From Euclidia mi (lineage: Eukaryota > Arthropoda > Insecta > Lepidoptera > Erebidae): a stretch of DNA of 64,000 bases. The DNA lies in the NCBI GenBank assembly GCA_944739405.2, contig OX123209.2:10671217-10735216 (forward strand), in the 5' to 3' direction. Positions 50,201-62,200 of the stretch are shown here, piece by piece; within the stretch, counting starts at the first letter, position 1; every line of letters begins with the position of its first letter. The notes beneath the pieces are model-generated. The model was not told where the DNA came from. It was given only the letters and a program-made list of their open reading frames with translations, and did no database searches. A program made the translations under genes and the position numbers.

Positions 50201-53200
50201 ATTTATTACATCTAACACAAGGCGCTAGCTTTAAACGAGGAGCGTTTCTTGTAAACAAAAAGAAAATTGCTAATAGTTGTCGATAGATGGCAGCACAGTT
50301 CAGAGTTGGCGTTCTTTCACCGATAGATGGCAGCGAAGCATCGTTTTTGTATTTACGCCATTGCCAGCATGGATTAGTATTTAAAAACTATAGTGCTATA
50401 CTTATATATAGTTTTTCAAATTCTCTAACTACGTCAATGCTATTTTGTCACAAATAAGAAAAGGCCTAGATGTCGACTAAAACAAGGATGTATGATTGTA
50501 CATACGGCAGATTGAAAAGTATATGTAGGAATATTTAAATTGTAAACATGGAAAAATATTGCTTACCGATGCCAACAAGGGGAGAGAAAGGGGTGAGTAA
50601 ATGTTAAAAAATCTACTTACCTTACTTTTATGGCCTTTTATGCATTTAAGCGGAATAAGGTAGTCAGGTAAAAAAAAATACAAATAGATATGCTGGACTT
50701 AAAATTCTTTTATACTCGAATAAACATAAAAAGAAATAATATAATCTTGGTAAACAGTAAAAGAAAACATCATGCGATGGCTTAAGTATCTGAGTGTTTT
50801 CTTTCAGATATTAACCCCTTAGGGGTGGGTACCTCTTTAGCGCCCTGAGTGATATAAGGAATCTACTGTCCAAAATGTCATGTTAGAAACATCAATAGTC
50901 GAGTCTGGGATGATATGTAAGTCGGGAAATATCTTATTAAATACACATATTTGTCTACATATTAATATAATCGTCTTAAAGGTAAACTCTCCTCGTTTAC
51001 AAATGCCTTTAAAACTCACACAAAATGTCCTAAATTAGAAATACGTACCTAGTTATTTTGTAAATTAATTTTCTCAGGTCATTCAAACTAATTAGTTTTT
51101 CATTGTCTTTCGGGATATACCACGTTTTTAAACTTTCGCGATTTGTATACATAATACAATATTATTTAATCCCTCCGCGACCACGACCGTTGCAAGCCGG
51201 TTGAAACGTAGGAGAATAACAGAGGTGTTTATGCCTGTATATATGTCAACTATCGCGACTAAGACCCGCTACATAATATTGTATTATATATACCACGTAC
51301 TCTTGTTTCTTGTATCCGATCATCATCATCGCCCTAACGTTATACTGGCTGCATATAAGACTAACGTCTTGGAGCCCAGGGTCTGCTAACTAGTGTTACC
51401 AGATAGGAAAAAATCTTGTGTCGCAGAGGACTTTACAAACGTACAATCAACGGACACAAAGAAAACTTCGATTCGACACAACAATTTTTTGATCACACAA
51501 AGTGTTGTCGTTTTGTGGGAGTCGAACCCATTTTCTCTCTTTTTTTGCAGCCACATTTGGCCATGTTACGAATTCTTTTTAGGTCCCACCCCATAGCCAG
51601 ACTCCGTGGTACTACTGAGAATTCGGAAAAACCCAGTAAGATTTTTGCCTGACCCGGGAATCGAACCCGAGACCCGATCAGCGGACGCATACGCCATCGG
51701 ACTCGACCACGAAGCAGCGGCGGTATATATCCCAAAAGACAATGTAAAACTATGTTATTGTTAGAGAAAGAAGAAGGTTTATAGTACAGTAATGTTGTTC
51801 ATACACTTGATCCACAGATTTGGTTACTAGTGATACATAATTGACATCCCTACCAATATTATAAATTCGGAAGTGTGTATGTATGTATGTTTATATGTAT
51901 GTTCCGTTTCCACGCTAAAACAGCTGAACCGATTTTGATGAAATTTTATATAAAGATAGATTGGACCATGGAGACGGACATAGGCTACCATAAGTTGCAA
52001 AATCTGGTAGGGATTGTAGGGAGGGTAGAAATTAGTACGGCACAAATTCTCCTCTTGGAAGTAAGAATGCATGCGCTGTAATAATTGAGTGCGCATGTGC
52101 TATCGTATATCACTGTCAGTACTGTCACATCATACATACGGTCCTTATATGTCATATTGTGCACGGTGCTTACATTGTTCGCATATATTATTAGAAACTA
52201 AATTATATACTACGCTTAAATGGCTGAAACGATTTTCTCAACTTATATTATAAATGCGAAAGTTTTCATAGATATACATATATTGGTCATGTATTGGAAC
52301 ATGGATTTGACATTTGTCTGTATGCAAGGTGATGTTATTATGTACCTTTCGGTAGATAATGTCGTGGATACTGACCGAGTTACTTTGTACCCTATATTGT
52401 TTCTGAAGTCTTTAGAGTTTAGAGTAATCAGGAGTGTCTTCACACAAATTGAGACTGAAAGTAGATTTGTGTTACCCTGAATTTAACGCGTGCGAAGCCG
52501 CGGGCAAAAGCTAGTATTTTATATGGACCTTATGGCAAACTAGACGGTGTCCGCAGCTGCGCCCGAACATTTAATTTAACTGTTTCTGCGCGATCCCGTT
52601 GGAATTTCGGGTTATCCCTTCTTAGTGCACCTCTACGGTCCCTAAGGAACATACAAGTCAAATTTCAGCTTCCTGCTTATAGTTTTGGTTGTACCTTGTC
52701 TGTCAATAACTCAAGGATTTTATATAACAAATTCGGTATGGTAAAACTAGCTGTTTCTACAACTCCACGGCCTGGCGTGTATATTGCGTAGAAGGATTTT
52801 ATACACAAAGATATTATATCTTTGTTTTAATTTATTTATGATCATACTACAAACCATTCTTACAGGCGAACCTAATGCAATGGATGCGCAATTAATATAA
52901 ATCTGTGTAAATAACATAACTGGAATACTACAAAATAAGTTTTAAAACTACGTAAAAAAGGGGGTGTAAAAAGGACGAAACAAGAAACTGATTATCTCAG
53001 TTTATTATTTTTATTTTGAGGTTGGATTCAGAGGTTTTTATGCCGTAATATAAAATATATATAGCCTATGTCACCCGGGCCATTTTTACGAATCTATTGA
53101 CACCCCATTTATTAAAATCGGTTCAGTAGTTTGGACGCTACGGTTGAACTTAAAAACATACATACATACATATACTGCGAAAAACATTACCCCTTTTTTG

Positions 53201-56200
53201 CTTCGCCGTAGTCGGGTAAAACCACTTCACACAATGCTGACTAGGTGGCCTCTGAGAACTCGTTTAATGAACAAGAAAAATATCAATTTTACTGGACACT
53301 ATGTTGAGCACACGCACCGCTCGAGTCAGTGGCGCGAGATGCAGTAAGTATAATAATATGTATCTTTAGTAGCCAAATCCGTGGACAGATCGAATATAGC
53401 GACCGGTCGATAGCCAGAGGGTGGTATAAGCAGAAATGTAAATACTCACGATCATCGTCGTCGTTATCGGACCCAGAGTCAGAGCCATCGTTCTCTGTGC
53501 CGCCCGCTAATTCGTCTTCTTCATCTTCCTCCTGGAATTGAAAAAGTATTAATAATAGGGACAAATAACAAATAGTATAAATATAATTATGAATGTAGAG
53601 GAAGCGCGTGAGGTTCTGTTCTCCACGAGCGAGATCTGAGTGCGTGCCCAGCAGTGGGACAGTGGGGCCAGCAGATATATACATACCGCGTCGTCGTCAT
53701 GGTCCCTCTTGCGTCCGACGTCGTACACCTTGACGCAAGACTCTTGCATCTGTTCGAACTCGCCCATGTTCTCCACGAGCGAGATCTGAGTGCGTGCCCA
53801 GCAGTGGGACAGTGGGGCCAGCAGATATATACATACCGCGTCGTCGTCATGGTCCCTCTTGCGTCCGACGTCGTACACCTTGACGCAAGACTCTTGCATC
53901 TGTTCGAACTCGCCCATGTTCTCCACGAGCGAGATCTGAGTGCGTGCCCAGCAGTGGGACAGTGGGGCCAGCAGATATATACATACCGCGTCGTCGTCAT
54001 GGTCCCTCTTGCGTCCGACGTCGTACACCTTGACGCAAGACTCTTGCATCTGTTCGAACTCGCCCATGTTCTCCACGAGCGAGATCTGAGTGCGTGCCCA
54101 GCAGTGGGACAGTGGGGCCAGCAGATATATACATACCGCGTCGTCGTCATGGTCCCTCTTGCGTCCGACGTCGTACACCTTGACGCAAGACTCTTGCATC
54201 TGTTCGAACTCGCCCATGTTCTCCACGAGCGAGATCTGAGTGCGTGCCCAGCAGTGGGACAGTGGGGCCAGCAGATATATACATACCGCGTCGTCGTCAT
54301 GGTCCCTCTTGCGTCCGACGTCGTACACCTTGACGCAAGACTCTTGCATCTGTTCGAACTCGCCCATGTTCTCCACGAGCGAGATCTGAGTGCGTGCCCA
54401 GCAGTGGGACAGTGGGGCCAGCAGATATATACATACCGCGTCGTCGTCATGGTCCCTCTTGCGTCCGACGTCGTACACCTTGACGCAAGACTCTTGCATC
54501 TGTTCGAACTCGCCCATGTTCTCCACGAGCGAGATCTGAGTGCGTGCCCAGCAGTGGGACAGTGGGGCCAGCAGATATATACATACCGCGTCGTCGTCAT
54601 GGTCCCTCTTGCGTCCGACGTCGTACACCTTGACGCAAGACTCTTGCATCTGTTCGAACTCGCCCATGTTCTCCACGAGCGAGATCTGAGTGCGTGCCCA
54701 GCAGTGGGACAGTGGGGCCAGCAGATATATACATACCGCGTCGTCGTCATGGTCCCTCTTGCGTCCGACGTCGTACACCTTGACGCAAGACTCTTGCATC
54801 TGTTCGAACTCGCCCATGTTCTCCACGAGCGAGATCTGAGTGCGTGCCCAGCAGTGGGACAGTGGGGCCAGCAGATATATACATACCGCGTCGTCGTCAT
54901 GGTCCCTCTTGCGTCCGACGTCGTACACCTTGACGCAAGACTCTTGCATCTGTTCGAACTCGCCCATGTTCTCCACGAGCGAGATCTGAGTGCGTGCCCA
55001 GCAGTGGGACAGTGGGGCCAGCAGATATATACATACCGCGTCGTCGTCATGGTCCCTCTTGCGTCCGACGTCGTACACCTTGACGCAAGACTCTTGCATC
55101 TGTTCGAACTCGCCCATGTTCTCCACGAGCGAGATCTGAGTGCGTGCCCAGCAGTGGGACAGTGGGGCCAGCAGATATATACATACCGCGTCGTCGTCAT
55201 GGTCCCTCTTGCGTCCGACGTCGTACACCTTGACGCAAGACTCTTGCATCTGTTCGAACTCGCCCATGTTCTCCACGAGCGAGATCTGAGTGCGTGCCCA
55301 GCAGTGGGACAGTGGGGCCAGCAGATATATACATACCGCGTCGTCGTCATGGTCCCTCTTGCGTCCGACGTCGTACACCTTGACGCAAGACTCTTGCATC
55401 TGTTCGAACTCGCCCATGTTCTCCACGAGCGAGATCTGAGTGCGTGCCCAGCAGTGGGACAGTGGGGCCAGCAGATATATACATACCGCGTCGTCGTCAT
55501 GGTCCCTCTTGCGACCGACGTCGTAGACCTTGACGCAAGACTCTTGCATCTGTTCGAACTCGCCCATGTTCTCCACGAGCGAGATCTGAGTGCGTGCCCA
55601 GCAGTGGGACAGTGGGGCCAGCAGATATATACATACCGCGTCGTCGTCATGGTCCCTCTTGCGTCCGACGTCGTACACCTTGACGCAAGACTCTTGCATC
55701 TGTTCGAACTCGCCCATGTTCTCCACGAGCGAGATCTGAGTGCGTGCCCAGCAGTGGGACAGTGGGGCCAGCAGATATATACATACCGCGTCGTCGTCAT
55801 GGTCCCTCTTGCGTCCGACGTCGTACACCTTGACGCAAGACTCTTGCATCTGTTCGAACTCGCCCATGTTCTCGACGAGCGAGATCTGAGTGCGTGCCCA
55901 GCAGTGGGACAGTGGGGCCAGCAGATATATACATACCGCGTCGTCGTCATGGTCCCTCTTGCGTCCGACGTCGTACACCTTGACGCAAGACTCTTGCATC
56001 TGTTCGAACTCGCCCATGTTCTCCACGAGCGAGATCTGAGTGCGTGCCCAGCAGTGGGACAGTGGGGCCAGCAGATATATACATACCGCGTCGTCGTCAT
56101 GGTCCCTCTTGCGTCCGACGTCGTACACCTTGACGCAAGACTCTTGCATCTGTTCGAACTCGCCCATGTTCTCCACGAGCGAGATCTGAGTGCGTGCCCA

Positions 56201-59200
56201 GCAGTGGGACAGTGGGGCCAGCAGATATATACATACCGCGTCGTCGTCATGGTCCCTCTTGCGTCCGACGTCGTACACCTTGACGCAAGACTCTTGCATC
56301 TGTTCGAACTCGCCCATGTTCTCCACGAGCGAGATCTGAGTGCGTGCCCAGCAGTGGGACAGTGGGGCCAGCAGATATATACATACCGCGTCGTCGTCAT
56401 GGTCCCTCTTGCGTCCGACGTCGTACACCTTGACGCAAGACTCTTGCATCTGTTCGAACTCGCCCATGTTCTCCACGAGCGAGATCTGAGTGCGTGCCCA
56501 GCAGTGGGACAGTGGGGCCAGCAGATATATACATACCGCGTCGTCGTCATGGTCCCTCTTGCGTCCGACGTCGTACACCTTGACGCAAGACTCTTGCATC
56601 TGTTCGAACTCGCCCATGTTCTCCACGAGCGAGATCTGAGTGCGTGCCCAGCAGTGGGACAGTGGGGCCAGCAGATATATACATACCGCGTCGTCGTCAT
56701 GGTCCCTCTTGCGTCCGACGTCGTACACCTTGACGCAAGACTCTTGCATCTGTTCGAACTCGCCCATGTTCTCCACGAGCGAGATCTGAGTGCGTGCCCA
56801 GCAGTGGGACAGTGGGGCCAGCAGATATATACATACCGCGTCGTCGTCATGGTCCCTCTTGCGTCCGACGTCGTACACCTTGACGCAAGACTCTTGCATC
56901 TGTTCGAACTCGCCCATGTTCTCCACGAGCGAGATCTGAGTGCGTGCCCAGCAGTGGGACAGTGGGGCCAGCAGATATATACATACCGCGTCGTCGTCAT
57001 GGTCCCTCTTGCGTCCGACGTCGTACACCTTGACGCAAGACTCTTGCATCTGTTCGAACTCGCCCATGTTCTCCACGAGCGAGATCTGAGTGCGTGCCCA
57101 GCAGTGGGACAGTGGGGCCAGCAGATATATACATACCGCGTCGTCGTCATGGTCCCTCTTGCGTCCGACGTCGTACACCTTGACGCAAGACTCTTGCATC
57201 TGTTCGAACTCGCCCATGTTCTCCACGAGCGAGATCTGAGTGCGTGCCCAGCAGTGGGACAGTGGGGCCAGCAGATATATACATACCGCGTCGTCGTCAT
57301 GGTCCCTCTTGCGTCCGACGTCGTACACCTTGACGCAAGACTCTTGCATCTGTTCGAACTCGCCCATGTTCTCCACGAGCGAGATCTGAGTGCGTGCCCA
57401 GCAGTGGGACAGTGGGGCCAGCAGATATATACATACCGCGTCGTCGTCATGGTCCCTCTTGCGTCCGACGTCGTACACCTTGACGCAAGACTCTTGCATC
57501 TGTTCGAACTCGCCCATGTTCTCCACGAGCGAGATCTGAGTGCGTGCCCAGCAGTGGGACAGTGGGGCCAGCAGATATATACATACCGCGTCGTCGTCAT
57601 GGTCCCTCTTGCGTCCGACGTCGTACACCTTGACGCAAGACTCTTGCATCTGTTCGAACTCGCCCATGTTCTCCACGAGCGAGATCTGAGTGCCGTAGCG
57701 GGATACGCTCAGCCCGTATATGTTGCGTTTCACGTCGATTGTCGCTGGAAATATAATAAAAAATAAGTTATAGACTCACGCCTGTATACCTGATGGGTTA
57801 GGCAGAACCTATTGCCGCTACCGGGTACATCACCAGACTGCGTGCTGCTACTGGGCATTCGAAAAACTCAGTAAACTTTGCCCGAGTCGGGCATTGAACC
57901 CGGGACCTCCCGATCAGTAAACGCATACGCTTTCGACTTGACCATGGAGATAGGACTAGTCGTAAATATATCTACCTAATAAAATAATTAATCTAAATAA
58001 AGCGTAGACTGACCAAGAAGATATACAAGGCAACTGTGAACGGTATAGGACGAAGGGGAAGACCTAGGCAGACGTTCTCTGACCAGCAGGCCGATTCAGA
58101 ATGTCACGACAAGTAATCGTACGATATGTCAAATTATTCTCCTCGTCTTTTAGCCGCCTATCAGAGATATTTGGAACAAATATTCATTGAATTCGGTTCA
58201 TTTATTATTTTACTTCATACTGAATGCATAAAATTGATGGGAAATGCGATAGTTTGACAAAAAATAAGGTAGCCCGTTTGACAATTAACGGAATCGAATG
58301 TCAAATGAGATATCGAACGATTCTGAATCGCCCCTCAGATTGGAGACATACTAAAAACAGAGCAAGTTAGAAGTACTTTTAACAGAAGAGCATGCATGAG
58401 AAACTTGATGAGAGTGAATGAAGCAAGAGAGGTATGTCAGGATCGTTGGTCCGTAGCAAAGAATTCAGATTTATACAAAGAAGCACAGTTCTTATGGGCG
58501 CTCTAAGAACAACGTTCTGCGACCCAAATTGCCACTTGGCGGCGTGGCAGTGTTTCTACCAGTGTATATTAGCTACGAGGCCAACAAAGACGGAGAAACG
58601 ACGCCAACGCCGCAAACCATCCTTTAAGGCAATTAATACATAGAAGATTTGCATAGAAGCGCAGTTCTTAAGGATTTCGTGTGCTGATTCCTTCTTCAGT
58701 TTAGTTCGTAATTGGCACCGTTGGCGGCGCTGACGTGGCGACGTTCTCGTAGTTAAGATACACAAGAGGAGAGAGAGACAGCTGCCGCAGTGCGACTGCC
58801 ACGCCGCCAAGCGGCAATTTGAGTCGCAGAAAGTTTGTCTTCAAAGCGCCCAAATGAAATGCGCCTCTATGTAAATATCTGAGCTCTTTGCTTAAGGTCT
58901 GCAGTTCTATGTAAATCTGAGTTCTTTGGTCCTTAGTCTCTACGGTCTGCCCATCCCTTCGGGGAACAGGTGTGGGTGTATGTATGTATGTACCTATACT
59001 GGAGTAGTCGTAGGGGTCTAAAGTCTTGAACGAGGTGTCGAACTGACTGCGCTCCTCGGAGTCTTGGTCCGAACACACCGCGTACATCGCGCTGCACGTC
59101 GGACTGAATATTACCTGCGAACAACACATTATTATATTATAGACAAAAACATCAAAATTATAGACCGAAACGTTGGCAAATGCTGAGGTATTTGTGCCTT

Positions 59201-62200
59201 AAATATACTATTTATCGCGAGTAAGACCCGCTAAATAACCTTGTATAATGTATACTAATCGCGAAAGTTTAAAATCGTTTAATAGATACTTTGTTAAAAT
59301 CAAAATAGTATTTGTTATACATATCTATACCTGCATATAGACTGCCTTGTTGGTCTCACGGCATAAATGTGCTCGTGGGATTGGGAGGTCTCGGGTTCGA
59401 TTCCCGGGTCAGGCAAAGTGTTATTGGGTTTCTCCGTTAGGAAATTCTCAGTAGCAGCACGGAGTCTGGTAATATGCCCGGTACGGCAATAGACTCGCCT
59501 CCTATTACGTGAGACCTAAAAATCATGTGGGTGTAATTTTACACCTCTGCCTACCCCTTTGGGGATACATTCGGAGTCTATAAAATAAAAAAATCTATAC
59601 CAGGGGTGGCCAAGTTGATTAGAGCTAAGATCTATTTAAACCGACAAAACCACGTGGGATCCACCAATTCCATACTTTTTTAAACTTTAAATTAAATTGT
59701 ATAGGTATCTACATATTATTATTATTAATTCAAAGTTAAGTCTTATCTGAATTTGATGAGGGCCCTTGCCCAGCAGTGGGACAGTACACATGGTTGACAT
59801 TACATACATTATTATTAAATACGTACCTCCGATTTGTCCAAAGTAGGCACTGTCCGAAGTAGATGGAATGTTCGCAGGTCCCAAACTTCTGTGTTTGATA
59901 TTACCTGTAATATAAATAATAATATTATAAAGATATTCTTGATATTCTACCACATTCACACAACACCATCTAGTCCCAAACTAAGCAAAGCTTGTACTAT
60001 GGGTACTAGACAATGGATAAACATACATGTATACTTTTTCTTGTAAATAAATATTAGAAACAGCCAGATCAAGACAAATATCCATGTTCGCGCATACAAA
60101 TTATTGACTTAAGTGGGAATCGAACGCGCGACCTTCGGCATAGCAGTTCCGCTACGCCACTAGTACACAATGTATCATTCTCATTGAGATGAAGAGATAT
60201 CTCAAATACATTTCTAGCTGGTAGCCTTGTTCCAGCATGAATGTGCTAGCTCGACCAGGACATTACTACCTTCTCACAGAATATCCACGTAAAAAAACAG
60301 TACATAAACTGTTGCCTTTAATTCCAGTGCATGAGAGTGCCGGTAGCCAACCCCCTTTTCCTTCTCCCTCATACCGTTCCACCTCTTATTCCTTTCTCCA
60401 TACTCTCTATAAGTAGTGGCTTGGTGGTATTTTCCCACGGCTATGTGTATGAGCCACAACTTCCGATCAGGTTGGCTAGTGGTCTTTTTACTAATAGTGA
60501 TAAAAACAAATTCACTTTTAAGAGATTCCCGGGTCCGGCAAGTGCAACTAGGTTTATCCGAATTCTCAGTAGCAGCACGGAGATCTGATAATGTAACCCA
60601 GTAAGTGCAATAGGCTCGCTCCCTATTACGTGGGACCTGTTCATAAAATGGCGAAATGTGCATGTATTATTACACCTCGGTCTAACATTTCAGTTTCAAC
60701 CCGGGTCCGCTTACCAGTCTAACCGGATTTGGCTGAATATTAGCTGTTCCACAGAGCTACTGCCTGTCTGACCTCCACAACCCAAAGGGATAGCGAGATG
60801 TTCCATAGTTTAGACTAGTGTCCGTTTATTTAGAGGTACGACGCCCGATATATTTGACACTTGAATGTAAAGTTATTGAAATAGTAGTTAAAAAGTGTGG
60901 TGTTAATACCTCTAGTCCGTTAGGATGGAAGACACCGCTGTGCGTTTGGTTCAGTTTGTCGAATTTGTGGATCTCTTTGCCTGTGTTTACATCCCATAGC
61001 ACGCCGTCTGAAAAGAGAAACGGAAAACATATTTAAATAAATGTTTACTGAGGATATATTTGACCACCTTGGCCCTAGGGCCTATGAGAAAATAAAAAAA
61101 ATCTCAATTTCATTCACTTTTTTAGTCAAAATGTTACTAATTTAGAATAATATATAAATTGGAATATAATCTATCTCTATCTATATCGTCACGCCTGTCT
61201 CCCATTGGGGTAGGCAGAGACTATAGAACGCCACATGCTTCGGTTCAAACATACCTCTTTCGCTTCCCCGACGTTCATTAACCTCATCATACTTGCGCGT
61301 CGGTTATGGGTACTTTTAATTTGGCCCTTTTTTAGTACGTCACCTATTTGGTCGGCGTACGTCCGCCTAGGGCGTCCCCTACCGACATTTCCATTCATAT
61401 GAATAAAATTAACCTCTTTTTTATATATAACTTACTAGTTAACCGCTAGGCTTGCTAGAAAATAAGAAGAACGTTGCATGCTTGCTTTATAAAATGTAGT
61501 GAAGAAGATAAATTAGAAATTAAACGGAATCTACGCCCGTTTAAATTTGGATGACATTATATTACGCCCAAGGGAGGAATGACAACTCAGATGTTTAAGT
61601 TATATACTATACTAGACGACGCCAGCAGCTACGCCTGCATTTTTTTTAAATTTACCCGTTTTGGCCAATCCTGTGGGAATTTTGGGAAATCCCTTCTTAG
61701 TGCACCCCTACGGTACCCAAGGGACATACATGCCAAATTTCAGTTTCCTGCGCCCAATAGTTTCGGCTGTAGCGTGTCTGTCAGTCAGTAACGCAAGGAT
61801 TTTATATATTAAGATATTTGTGCCCAGCAGTGGGACAGTATATATAATGATGATTTCTTACCAGAGAGCACCAATTCATCTGTAGGATTGAACACTGCCC
61901 GGTTCTTGGCGTACTGGTTGCTGATGGATGGGCTGAGGGTCATCAGTTCTCTTCCCGTGCGGGTATCGAAGATGGTCGCCGTTTCGCCTTTGGTGCCGAT
62001 TATACGCTCGTCCGTCATCTTGGAGAATTCCACGTATTCTTCGTTGTCTAGTTGGAATCTGTGGATAGATAGATATAAAGATTAGAACTTTATTGTATAG
62101 CATTTTTCTTTCTTTTTCGTATCAGTGTGGCGAACTCTGGGGTCGCAGATTTACTGTTTTGACTGCACGGTTGGCGTAGTGGTTTGAGCGGCCGCCTCGC

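Noticed and set aside
51866..52096. Frame on either strand in the DCAF1 intron
   Set aside because: It lies in an RTE-like 3' tail that is repeated in this type of genome.
53618..57587. CRISPR or prokaryotic repeat array
   Set aside because: Units are contiguous, contain exon coding sequence and splice sites, and have no spacers.
53549..57766. Three open frames of 1337-1394 codons overlapping on both strands, as possible giant or overlapping genes
   Set aside because: They result from the 150-bp period (a multiple of three) without stops in those frames. The - strand frame includes real DCAF1 exon segments, but no separate gene start or family match exists for the other frames.
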